From the NCBI RefSeq assembly GCF_028767025.1, contig NZ_JAJQXX010000003.1:1-64000 (forward strand): a stretch of DNA of 64,000 nucleotides. The letters are read 5' to 3'. The position numbers and the translations under genes are program-made. Below are positions 24,832-33,004 of this stretch, in pieces. Position 1 is the stretch's first letter, and every line of letters starts with the position of its first letter. The notes below the pieces were generated by a model. That model searched no databases, was not told where the DNA came from, and was given only the letters and a program-made list of their open reading frames with translations. The DNA is from Blautia sp. XA-2221. Its GTDB lineage: Bacteria > Bacillota > Clostridia > Lachnospirales > Lachnospiraceae.

Positions 24832-25572
24832 TTGAGAAAAATTACATCTCGGAAACTGATTTTGCGGCAGTTTTTATTTCGTAAAAATCTGGATGGGAGA
24901 TGGAAAAAGGTGGAAAAAATCAGGCATCAGACGTCGGAAACATTTCGACTCAGCGCACTTCTGGCATTGTCAGGAGGCTTTCAGGATGCTTATACTTATA
25001 ATGTAAGAGATCATGTTTTTTCTAACGCGCAGACAGGAAATATAGTGCTTATGAGTCAGCATTTTATGATGGGAAAATGGGCGGAAGCCCTGCATTATTT
25101 ATTTCCTGTAATTGCATTTGCCATGGGAGTTTTTGTGGCAGAGAAAATTCAGCAGAAATATAAATACAGAAGCCGTATACACTGGAGGCAGATTATTGTT
25201 GCTCTGGAAATTGCGATTCTTTTTCTGGTGGGATTTATTCCTGTACAGTTTAACATGGCTGCCACCATGCTGGTATCTTTTTCCTGCGCCATGCAGGTTC
25301 AGACCTTCCGTAAAGTTCATGGCTACGGCTATGCCAGTACCATGTGTATCGGAAATTTACGGGCAGGAACAGAAAGTCTGGCTGTTTACCTGAGAGATAA
25401 AAAGCCCGGAGCGCTTAAAAAATCTGTCCATTATTATGGGATTATTCTGATTTTTGCAGCAGGCGCAGGCATTGGCGGTGTGTTGTCTCTTTATATTGGG
25501 CTTAGAGCCATCTGGATATCTCCGGTTCTTCTGACAGCAGCCTGTCTGTTAATGAACTATGAAAAAATATAA
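24832..25572 (+). CDS. DUF1275 (YoaK) family membrane protein
   Basis: A 246-residue (or 220-residue) membrane protein with six hydrophobic segments. The family motif LSGGFQDAYTYNVRDHVFSNAQTGN is at about residues 46-70, followed by QVQTFRKVHGYGYASTMCIGNLR near the middle. The start is uncertain: the TTG at 24832 follows AAGGGAGAG at long spacing, and a GTG at 24910 follows GGGAG and would match the usual family length better. The function of the family is unknown. Confidence 0.85.
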   Translation: MRKITSRKLILRQFLFRKNLDGRWKKVEKIRHQTSETFRLSALLALSGGFQDAYTYNVRDHVFSNAQTGNIVLMSQHFMMGKWAEALHYLFPVIAFAMGVFVAEKIQQKYKYRSRIHWRQIIVALEIAILFLVGFIPVQFNMAATMLVSFSCAMQVQTFRKVHGYGYASTMCIGNLRAGTESLAVYLRDKKPGALKKSVHYYGIILIFAAGAGIGGVLSLYIGLRAIWISPVLLTAACLLMNYEKI

Positions 25573-25647
25573 TCTCATGATATGTGAAAAAGCAGGTGAA
25601 TCTTAGATAAAATAAACGCATATTTTTTGAAAACAGCAGGTGAGAGT

Positions 25648-26526
25648 ATGGAATTTCAGCATGAACTGATCATTCCCAATGAAGGGCTGCCCTTTAAGAT
25701 TTTTCTTTTTGAGGGGAGCAAAGGGAACTATATAAGAGAAAAGCACTGGCATACTTCTATTGAGATTTTTGCAGTGATGGAGGGAGAACTGCTTTTTTAT
25801 ATTAATAATGAAAAATATCCTCTTCATGCAGGAGAACTTCTGGTTGTCAATGCAAATGAGATCCATTCGGTCCATGCGTTACAGACAAACAGGACAGCGG
25901 TTATACAGATCCCTCTCAGGCAGTTTGAAGGTTATTTTACAGCACAGCAGTTTATCCGGTTTGAAGGCGGCGTACGGGGTGGAAAAGACAGTGACAACCC
26001 TTCGGATAAACGCCTGATCGCTCTGGTTCAAAGACTGTATAATGTGTATGCAGAAAAACGGAACGGCTATGATTTCCGTACGATTTCTCTGTATTATGAG
26101 CTTCTTTATCTGTTGGTTACGCAGTATCGGGTAACGGAAGTAGAAGAAAAGGAGCTTCGCCATAGCAGGCATCTGAGCGCTCTTTCCAGAATCACAACTT
26201 ATATGAGAGAGCATTACAGAGAAGAATTGAAGCTTTCGGATCTGGCAGAAATGTTCGGGTATTCAGATGCATATCTGTCAAGAATGTTCCGGGAGTATGC
26301 AAAAGTCAATTTTAAGACTTATCTTCAGGACATCCGTACCTCTTATGCCTACAGGGATCTTCTGAACACAGATCATACGATCAGTCAGATTGCTCTGGAT
26401 AATGGTTTTTGCAGCAGTCGCGGCCTGTCAAAAGATTTCAGAAAGCGCTATGGAATGCTTCCCAGTGAGGTGAAGCGTGAAAAAAAGCAGAAAGCGGCTG
26501 ACCAGGAAGAGGACAGCTTAGAATAG
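25648..26526 (+). CDS. AraC family transcriptional regulator with cupin sensor
   Basis: A 292-residue regulator. The N-terminal cupin domain (about 1-130) has the HWHTSIEIFAVMEGEL and LHAGELLVVNANEIHS patterns of sugar-sensing AraC proteins. Two C-terminal helix-turn-helix units (about 190-285) include LSDLAEMFGYSDAYLSRMFR and ISQIALDNGFCSSRGLSKDF. The ATG at 25648, preceded by AGGTGAG, is preferred to a TTG seven codons upstream. It stands directly ahead of a pentose-type isomerase/kinase group and probably controls it, sensing a sugar. Confidence 0.92.
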   Translation: MEFQHELIIPNEGLPFKIFLFEGSKGNYIREKHWHTSIEIFAVMEGELLFYINNEKYPLHAGELLVVNANEIHSVHALQTNRTAVIQIPLRQFEGYFTAQQFIRFEGGVRGGKDSDNPSDKRLIALVQRLYNVYAEKRNGYDFRTISLYYELLYLLVTQYRVTEVEEKELRHSRHLSALSRITTYMREHYREELKLSDLAEMFGYSDAYLSRMFREYAKVNFKTYLQDIRTSYAYRDLLNTDHTISQIALDNGFCSSRGLSKDFRKRYGMLPSEVKREKKQKAADQEEDSLE

Positions 26527-26568
26527 AAATGTCAAAAAAGTGCTATAAATCAGATAAAAAAAGCGGCG

Positions 26569-26637
26569 AAAAGCATACCGGTCTGTGGTATGCTTTTTTT
26601 AATGAATGAAAGCACCGGACGGTAATCGGACTTTCAT
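26569..26637 (+). terminator. Terminator hairpin followed by a leader hairpin before the DUF4867 gene
   Basis: AAGCATACC and GGTATGCTT form a stem followed by seven T (26569-26601). A second hairpin, ATGAAAG..CCGGA with TCGG..CTTTCAT (26606-26637), ends 11 bases before the ribosome site. Only 60 bases separate the terminator from the next gene and I see no promoter there. It may end the regulator transcript or act as an attenuator. Confidence 0.7.
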
Positions 26638-26660
26638 GGAGATTGTAAGGAGGAATTACA

Positions 26661-27278
26661 ATGAAAATTCAGAATGTAACAGATGCTTCTTTCAGAAAAT
26701 ACGGAAAAGTGCTGGAAGGCTATGATTTCAGTGGTCTTTTAAAAGAAATGAAGCATATGCCTGTGCCGGAAGACGTGATTTACGTTCCTTCTGTAGATGA
26801 ACTGGAAGCATTGGATGTGGCAAAAGAGCTTCAGAACAGAGCCTATGGCGGACTGCCGATTCAGATCGGATACTGTAATGGACATAACAAAAAACTGAAT
26901 GCAGTAGAATATCACAGAAACTCAGAGATCAATGTTGCAGCCACAGATCTGGTTCTTCTGATCGGAGAACAGAAGGACATAGAGGATGATTTTACATATG
27001 ACACATCAAAAATCGAGGCATTTCTTGTTCCGGCAGGGACAGCCGTTGAGGTATATGCAACAACACTTCATTATGCGCCCTGCAATGTGAAGGAAAGCGG
27101 GTTCCAGTGTGTGGTCGTTCTTCCGAAGGGAACCAATACAGAGCTTAATTTCCAGCCGGAAAAAACAGGAGAGGACGCTCTTATCACTGCAAAAAACAAG
27201 TGGCTGATCGCTCATGAAGAGGCTGGTATCGAGGGAGCTTTTAACGGACTGAAAGGTGAAAATATCACTCTTGAATAA
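26661..27278 (+). CDS. DUF4867 family cupin-like protein
   Basis: A 205-residue soluble protein. The stretch VEYHRNSEINVAATDLVLLIG followed by FLVPAGTAVEVYATTLHYAPC has the spacing of the two cupin beta-barrel motifs, with His and Glu residues able to bind a metal. DUF4867 proteins occur beside sugar isomerases, as here. A role as sugar mutarotase, lyase or isomerase is plausible but unproven. TAAGGAGG lies upstream. It is followed after 114 bases by the isomerase gene. Confidence 0.8.
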   Translation: MKIQNVTDASFRKYGKVLEGYDFSGLLKEMKHMPVPEDVIYVPSVDELEALDVAKELQNRAYGGLPIQIGYCNGHNKKLNAVEYHRNSEINVAATDLVLLIGEQKDIEDDFTYDTSKIEAFLVPAGTAVEVYATTLHYAPCNVKESGFQCVVVLPKGTNTELNFQPEKTGEDALITAKNKWLIAHEEAGIEGAFNGLKGENITLE

Positions 27279-27392
27279 GGCTTTAAAGTTGGCGGAAACA
27301 AAGGATTAAAGAAAATTATAAAGCGATATTTATAAAAATTATATATAACTGTAAAAACTATAGTGTGTAGAAGAAAAATGGAGGAAAAAATC

Positions 27393-28877
27393 ATGAATAA
27401 TATGCCAGAAGTAAAAGTTGGAATCGTTGCAGTCAGCAGGGACTGTTTTCCGGAAAGCCTTTCTGTAAACAGAAGAAAAGCGCTTGTAGATGCTTACACA
27501 AAGAAATATGATGCAAAGGATATTTATGAATGTCCGGTCTGTATTGTAGAGAGCGAAATCCATATGGTTCAGGCTCTTGAAGATATCAAAAAAGCAGGCT
27601 GTAACGCTCTTTGTGTATACCTTGGAAACTTTGGACCGGAAATTTCCGAGACACTTCTTGCAAAACATTTTGACGGTCCGAAAATGTTCATAGCAGCAGC
27701 AGAAGAGACACAGAATGATCTTTGCCAGGGACGTGGAGATGCATACTGCGGTATGCTGAATGCAAGCTACAATCTGCAGCTTCGCAACGTAAAAGCTTAC
27801 ATTCCGGAATATCCTGTTGGAGACGCTGAGGACTGCGCGGACATGATCCATGAATTCCTGCCTATCGCAAGAGCAATCGAGGGACTGAATAACCTGAAGA
27901 TCATCAGCTTTGGACCGCGTCCGCTGAATTTCCTTGCATGCAACGCTCCGATCAAACAGCTTTACAACATCGGTGTTGAGATTGAAGAGAATTCAGAGCT
28001 TGATCTGTTTGAAGCATTTAACAAACATGCCGGCGACGAGCGTATTCCGGAAGTTGTAAAAGAGATGGAAGAAGAGCTTGGCGCAGGCAATAAAAAACCT
28101 GAAATCCTTGCAAAACTTGCACAGTACGAGCTGACATTGAAAGACTGGGTTGAGGAGCACAGAGGATACCGTAAATATGTTGCGATTGCAGGAAAATGCT
28201 GGCCGGCATTCCAGACACAGTTTGGCTTTGTTCCATGCTATGTAAACAGCCGTCTTACTGCACAGGGCATTCCGGTTTCCTGCGAGGTTGATATTTATGG
28301 TACATTAAGTGAGTTTATCGGAACGGTTATAAGCCAGGATACAGTGACACTTCTGGATATCAACAACTCTGTTCCTAAGGATATGTATAAAGAGTCTATT
28401 GAAGGCAAATATAACTATACTCTGAAAGATACTTTCATGGGATTCCACTGTGGAAATACTGCTTCCGGCAAGCTTGTTTCCTGTGAGATGAAATATCAGA
28501 TGATCATGGCAAGAGCTCTTCCGGAAGAAGTAACACAGGGTACTCTGGAAGGAGATATTCAGCCTGGCGACATCACTTTCTATCGTCTGCAGAGCACTGC
28601 TGACAATAAACTCCGCGCTTATATTGCTCATGGAGAGGTACTTCCTGTTGCTACAAGATCTTTTGGTTCTATCGGTGTATTTGCTATTCCGGAAATGGGA
28701 CGTTTCTATCGTCATGTTCTTATTGAGGGAGGATATCCGCATCACGGCGCAGTTGCTTTCGGACATTATGGAAAAGCTCTGTTTGAGGTATTCAAATACA
28801 TTGGCGTTCCGGTTGAAGAGATCGGATATAATCAGCCGGCAGGCGTAAGATATCCTACAGAAAACCCATGGGGTTAA
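27393..28877 (+). CDS. L-fucose/L-arabinose isomerase family protein (COG2407)
   Basis: A 494-residue cytosolic sugar isomerase of the FucI/AraA superfamily, which converts an aldose into a ketose using a divalent metal. Family-type elements include SFGPRPLNFLACNAP, the Glu-containing CEVDIYGTLSE and a C-terminal GGYPHHGAVAFGHYG, whose His and Glu fit metal ligands. The start at 27393 follows GGAGG by 8 bases; earlier in-frame starts do not. A pentulokinase lies downstream, so the ketose is probably a pentulose. Which sugar is used cannot be read from sequence. Confidence 0.85.
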   Translation: MNNMPEVKVGIVAVSRDCFPESLSVNRRKALVDAYTKKYDAKDIYECPVCIVESEIHMVQALEDIKKAGCNALCVYLGNFGPEISETLLAKHFDGPKMFIAAAEETQNDLCQGRGDAYCGMLNASYNLQLRNVKAYIPEYPVGDAEDCADMIHEFLPIARAIEGLNNLKIISFGPRPLNFLACNAPIKQLYNIGVEIEENSELDLFEAFNKHAGDERIPEVVKEMEEELGAGNKKPEILAKLAQYELTLKDWVEEHRGYRKYVAIAGKCWPAFQTQFGFVPCYVNSRLTAQGIPVSCEVDIYGTLSEFIGTVISQDTVTLLDINNSVPKDMYKESIEGKYNYTLKDTFMGFHCGNTASGKLVSCEMKYQMIMARALPEEVTQGTLEGDIQPGDITFYRLQSTADNKLRAYIAHGEVLPVATRSFGSIGVFAIPEMGRFYRHVLIEGGYPHHGAVAFGHYGKALFEVFKYIGVPVEEIGYNQPAGVRYPTENPWG

Positions 28878-28974
28878 GAGGATTCTGGCATAAATGATTG
28901 GAAATGCCGAAATACACAGATCAGAATTTTTGCAGCATATAGAAAAAAGTCTGGTTTTATAAACAGCAAAAGAT

Positions 28975-29002
28975 ACACGTCCCGGGGAAACCCGGGATGT
29001 GT
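28975..29002 (+). promoter_or_regulatory. Strong GAAA-tetraloop hairpin between isomerase and kinase
   Basis: ACACGTCCCGGG pairs with CCCGGGATGTGT (one G-U) around a GAAA tetraloop. No T tract follows, so it is more likely an mRNA-stabilising or processing element than a terminator. Confidence 0.6.
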
Positions 29003-29060
29003 GGTTTAAAATAAAAACCATATTGAAAAATCGTACTGAAATAAAGAAAGGACGAAGAAT

Positions 29061-30518
29061 ATGTACTATATTGGAATCGATCTGGGAACCTCTGCCGTAA
29101 AGCTTCTGCTTATGGAAGAATCCGGAAAAATCTGTAATATTGTATCAAAAGAATATCCATTATTTTTCCCTCATCCGGGATGGTCTGAGCAGAATCCGGA
29201 GGATTGGTTCGCTCAGAGTATGGAAGGAATGAAGGAGCTGACAAAGGATATTGACTGCAAAGAAGTTGCAGGAATCGGGTTTGGGGGACAGATGCACGGT
29301 CTTGTAACTCTGGATGAAAACGACCAGGTGATCCGCCCTGCTATTCTCTGGAATGACGGACGTACCCAGGAGGAAACAGAGTATCTGAATAACGAAATCG
29401 GCAAGGATAAGCTGTCTGAGTACACTGCAAACATTGCTTTTGCAGGATTTACTGCCCCGAAGATTCTGTGGATGAAAAAAAATGAACCGGACAAATTTGC
29501 CCGCATTGCAAAGATCATGCTCCCAAAAGACTACCTTGCGTACTGCCTGTCAGGTTCTTTCTGTACAGATGTGTCCGATGCTTCAGGAATGTTGCTTCTG
29601 GATGTAAAGAACCGTTGCTGGTCAAAAGAAATGATGGAGATCTGCGGCGTAAAAGAGGAACAGCTTCCAAAGCTTTATGAGAGCTGGCAGGTTGTGGGAA
29701 CCCTTAAAAAATCTATTGCAGATGAACTGGGATTTTCCGAAAATGTAAAGGTTGTTGCAGGTGCAGGAGATAATGCTGCCGCAGCTGTAGGAACAGGAAC
29801 AGTGGGAGACGGACAGTGCAACATCTCTCTTGGAACATCAGGAACTATCTTTATTTCCAGCAAGGATTTTGGCGTTGATGAGAACAATGCCCTGCATTCT
29901 TTCTGCCATGCAGACGGAAGCTATCATCTGATGGGATGTATGTTAAGCGCTGCCTCCTGTAATAAATGGTGGGCAGAAGAAATCCTTCAGACAAAAGATT
30001 TTGCGGCAGAGCAGGCTCCCATTGACAGGCTTGGAGAGAATCGAGTATTCTTCCTTCCGTATCTGATGGGAGAGCGTTCTCCACATAATAACCCGGATGC
30101 AAGAGGCGTGTTCTTTGGCATGTCTATGGATTCCACAAGAGCAGATATGACTCAGGCTGTTCTGGAGGGGGTTGCTTTTGGACTGCGTGATTCTCTTGAG
30201 GTTGCAAGAAGCCTTGGAATTAAGATTGAACGTACCAAGATCTGCGGCGGCGGGGCAAAGAGTCCTCTCTGGAAAAAGATCATTGCCAATGTTATGAATC
30301 TAAAGGTTGATGTTCTTGAGGTTGAGGAAGGTCCGTCTATGGGAGGAGCCATGCTGGCGGCAGTTGGATGCGGAGCGTATCCGGATGTGGAAACCATTGG
30401 ACAGAAGCTTGCTCATGTGGTGGATACTGTGGAGCCGGAGCCGGAGCTGGTGGCAAAATATGAGGAACGCTACCAGAAGTTCAGAAAGCTTTATCCCGCA
30501 ATGAAAGATCTGTTTTAA
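29061..30518 (+). CDS. xylB: Xylulokinase (FGGY family)
   Basis: A 485-residue kinase that phosphorylates D-xylulose or a similar pentulose with ATP. The N-terminal IGIDLGTSAVKLLL is the phosphate loop, GGQMHGLV the sugar-binding motif, and GAGDNAAAAVGTGT with CGGGAKSPLWKKI are the FGGY signatures in the ATP-binding half. Length fits XylB. AAAGAAAGGACG precedes the ATG. It works with the isomerase upstream to feed the pentose phosphate pathway. No sugar transporter is adjacent. Confidence 0.93.
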   Translation: MYYIGIDLGTSAVKLLLMEESGKICNIVSKEYPLFFPHPGWSEQNPEDWFAQSMEGMKELTKDIDCKEVAGIGFGGQMHGLVTLDENDQVIRPAILWNDGRTQEETEYLNNEIGKDKLSEYTANIAFAGFTAPKILWMKKNEPDKFARIAKIMLPKDYLAYCLSGSFCTDVSDASGMLLLDVKNRCWSKEMMEICGVKEEQLPKLYESWQVVGTLKKSIADELGFSENVKVVAGAGDNAAAAVGTGTVGDGQCNISLGTSGTIFISSKDFGVDENNALHSFCHADGSYHLMGCMLSAASCNKWWAEEILQTKDFAAEQAPIDRLGENRVFFLPYLMGERSPHNNPDARGVFFGMSMDSTRADMTQAVLEGVAFGLRDSLEVARSLGIKIERTKICGGGAKSPLWKKIIANVMNLKVDVLEVEEGPSMGGAMLAAVGCGAYPDVETIGQKLAHVVDTVEPEPELVAKYEERYQKFRKLYPAMKDLF

Positions 30519-30566
30519 ATTCTGCAAAAGATAATAAGGAGAAAAATAGATTTTAGATGACAGTTT

Positions 30567-30598
30567 ATGGGAGAGCGAATAGAAAAACGCTCTCCCAT
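30567..30598. terminator. Hairpin between convergent xylB and MATE genes
   Basis: ATGGGAGAGCG and CGCTCTCCCAT form a perfect 11-bp stem. Neither side has a T tract, so termination by this element is uncertain. Confidence 0.5.
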
Positions 30599-30603
30599 AT
30601 GTG

Positions 30604-31950
30604 TCAGTACTGATATTTTTTTCGGTATTTCAGAAGCATCCATGCAGACAGAAGAACTGCCATCAGCTCAGCAGCAGGATTGGCAAGCCAGATTCCGGTA
30701 ACGCCTAAAAGGGCAGGAAGCGCCAGAAGGCAGATGATCATAAAGACAAAGGATCTGGTAAAAGCAAGCACTGCAGATATCACACCATTATTCAGGGCAG
30801 TAAACATTCCACTGGAAAAAATGTTGAAGCCAATAAATAAAAGTGCAGTAGTACAGATACGGTTTCCGGTAACTGCAAGCTGATAAACCGGAGAGGAAGG
30901 CTCAGTAAAAACAGATACCAGAGGTTCGGTGATCAGCAGGGAGATCAGTGCGGCGCTGGCAGAGATTCCGGCAATGATCTTCAGGCTCATGCGAATCAGT
31001 TTTTTCAGTTTAAGATGGTTCTGAGCGCCGTAATAATAGCTGATCATAGGCGCAGCTCCATAGGAATATCCGCTGAAAAGAGAGCTGACAAACATCAGTA
31101 CATACATAATGATAGTAATGGCGGCAACTCCGTTTTCGCCAACATATTTCAGCATGGTCCAGTTAAAAATAAGAGTAGTGATACCGGTTACCAGAGCGGT
31201 TGCCATTTCAGAACAGCCATTGGTTATTGTTTTTTTCAGTACAGAGAAACGGTATACAGGTTTTACAAAGTGAAGCATACTTTTTTTCTGAGAGAAAACA
31301 ATAAATCCGACAGCGGTAGTAACGGAATAACCAATTCCGGTTGCTACAGCGGCGCCTCCGATTCCCATTCCCAGTATCTGTATAAAAACATAATCAAGGA
31401 TGATATTTGCAATTCCCCCTGCCACAGAACAGATGAAGGACAGGGAAGATTTTCCAGAGGCGATCAGATAAAGAGAAAAATTATTCATTAAAAGAATCGG
31501 GACAGTAAAAATCAGGTAATGTCCAAGATAATCTCTGCAATAGCTCATGACCTCCAGAGAAAGCTTCATATTGGAAAAGATTATGTTCATGGCAAAGTAT
31601 CCGATGGTACCCATAATAAGACCAACCAGTATATTTACAAGTATGAGGCTGGTAAAATCCTGCCGGGCTTCTTTTTCTTTCTTTTCACCCATTTTTTTCA
31701 TGATAGCAGCGCTGCCTCCGGTAGCCAGCATGGTAGAAACCGCAGTGACCAGAGAAATCACAGGGGCGGTGAGATTAATGGCAGAGAGAGCGTTTGTTCC
31801 AATGAGCCTTGATACAAAAAGTCCGTCTACCATGGTATAAAAGGACATAAACAGAGACATGGCTATGGTTGGCAGTGTAAAGAGTATGACATTTTTTAAA
31901 GTGACTGGTTTCTGATAGGCGTTCAGAGACCGGTCTTTTGTCTGATTCAT
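30604..31950 (-). CDS. MATE family efflux transporter, MerR-controlled
   Basis: A 448-residue, 12-TM exporter of the MATE superfamily. TLPTIAMSLFMSFYTMVDGLFVSRLIG and INLTAPVISLVTAVSTMLATGG cover the first helices; SGYSYGAAPMISYYYGAQN is the matching motif in the second half. I start at the ATG at 31950, since AAGGAGGAATCTT is directly upstream. It is divergent from a MerR regulator and has the 19-bp-spacer promoter that such regulators activate, so it is probably induced by a compound it exports. Confidence 0.94.
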   Translation of the reverse strand: MNQTKDRSLNAYQKPVTLKNVILFTLPTIAMSLFMSFYTMVDGLFVSRLIGTNALSAINLTAPVISLVTAVSTMLATGGSAAIMKKMGEKKEKEARQDFTSLILVNILVGLIMGTIGYFAMNIIFSNMKLSLEVMSYCRDYLGHYLIFTVPILLMNNFSLYLIASGKSSLSFICSVAGGIANIILDYVFIQILGMGIGGAAVATGIGYSVTTAVGFIVFSQKKSMLHFVKPVYRFSVLKKTITNGCSEMATALVTGITTLIFNWTMLKYVGENGVAAITIIMYVLMFVSSLFSGYSYGAAPMISYYYGAQNHLKLKKLIRMSLKIIAGISASAALISLLITEPLVSVFTEPSSPVYQLAVTGNRICTTALLFIGFNIFSSGMFTALNNGVISAVLAFTRSFVFMIICLLALPALLGVTGIWLANPAAELMAVLLSAWMLLKYRKKYQY

Positions 31951-31985
31951 AAGATTCCTCCTTGTGTTTTTGTTGTGCATGAGAT

Positions 31986-32016
31986 ATCATAAACTTTACA
32001 GTAAGTGTAAGGTCAA
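31986..32016 (-). promoter_or_regulatory. MerR-type promoter of the MATE gene
   Basis: On the minus strand, TTGACC-N19-TATGAT. The overlong 19-bp spacer holds the dyad ACCTTACA-CTTAC-TGTAAAGT (one mismatch; 31993-32013), as in CueR, BmrR and other MerR-family promoters. The regulator gene starts 10 bases from the far end. Confidence 0.85.
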
Positions 32017-32025
32017 TAGGAGAAT

Positions 32026-32850
32026 ATGAAAAAACAGGAAATAAATTTAACAACAGCGCAGTTTGCCGCCATTCATGAGGTGAATCCCAGAACTCTGCAT
32101 TATTATGATTCTGTGGGACTGTTTTTTCCGGAAAGAAAAGGAGAGAATCAGTATCGTTATTATACCAGCCGTCAGAGTATTGATTTTGAATATATTCGTA
32201 TGCTGAAAGAGTTGAATATGAGTATCCGCGAAATCCGCTCTTATGTGCAGGAACCGGGGCCGGATAAATTTATGGATCTGGCGGATAAAAAAATAAACGA
32301 GATAAACAGAGAAATACAAAAGCTGGAAAAGACAAAAGAAGTCCTGAAGATCAGGAAGGAGCAGCTTGCCGTATGCAGACGCGTAAAGGATGTTCTGATA
32401 GAGGTAAAGGAACTTCCGGAAGAACGCAGTCGGGTAATTCCTTTTGATATCAAAGAAGAAAATTTAAAAGATCTGTTTTCCTATGCAAAGGAATGTTGGG
32501 GGATTGAACAGTGCAGAATGGGGATCGGCAGCTATATTTCTGTTGATAAGGTAAGAAAAAAACAGTTTGAAAGGTATGACGGAGTTTTTTCTCCTGCGTT
32601 GAAAACAGAAAAAGGCGGAGAGGTTCTGATAAGAAAAAAAGGACTTTGTCTTTGCGGATATCAGAGGGGAATCTGGAACAGGCTTCCTGAGCTTTATGAA
32701 AAAATGCTGGCGTTTGCAGAACAGAAAAATCTTATATTAAAAGGATTTGCTTTTGAATCTGGTATGAACGATTTTGCCATAGCAGATGAAAACGATTATG
32801 TGACGAGAGTGGTGATCCCTGTGGAAGAACCGTTGCTACAGGGCAGATAG
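32026..32850 (+). CDS. MerR family regulator with GyrI-like effector domain
   Basis: A 274-residue one-component regulator. The winged-helix MerR domain (about 8-80) has VNPRTLHYYDSVGLFFPER, and a dimerisation coil follows (about 85-125). The C-terminal part (about 140-270) resembles GyrI/BmrR-type drug-binding domains, with a late VTRVVIPVEEP strand. AGGAG precedes the ATG. By position it activates the divergent MATE pump when a ligand binds. Confidence 0.9.
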   Translation: MKKQEINLTTAQFAAIHEVNPRTLHYYDSVGLFFPERKGENQYRYYTSRQSIDFEYIRMLKELNMSIREIRSYVQEPGPDKFMDLADKKINEINREIQKLEKTKEVLKIRKEQLAVCRRVKDVLIEVKELPEERSRVIPFDIKEENLKDLFSYAKECWGIEQCRMGIGSYISVDKVRKKQFERYDGVFSPALKTEKGGEVLIRKKGLCLCGYQRGIWNRLPELYEKMLAFAEQKNLILKGFAFESGMNDFAIADENDYVTRVVIPVEEPLLQGR

Positions 32851-32929
32851 ATGGAAAATCTGATAAAAATCTGCCACAGCTTTACAGCGTAAATTTAACT
32901 TTTATCAGTTCTGACAGATGACTAGAATA

Positions 32930-32968
32930 GAAAACCGTCCGGAGAGGGTTCGTTTCCGGACGGTTTTC
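32930..32968. terminator. Bidirectional terminator between merR and fhs
   Basis: AAAACCGTCCGGA pairs with TCCGGACGGTTTT around an 11-base loop; T runs occur on both strands. It serves both convergent genes. Confidence 0.9.
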
Positions 32969-33004
32969 TGTATTACTTATAGATTAACTATGAGTGACCT
33001 TTAA

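Noticed and set aside
30567-30598. Perfect inverted repeat as an insertion-element end
   Set aside because: No partner repeat, target duplication or transposase nearby; better explained as a terminator-like stem between convergent genes.
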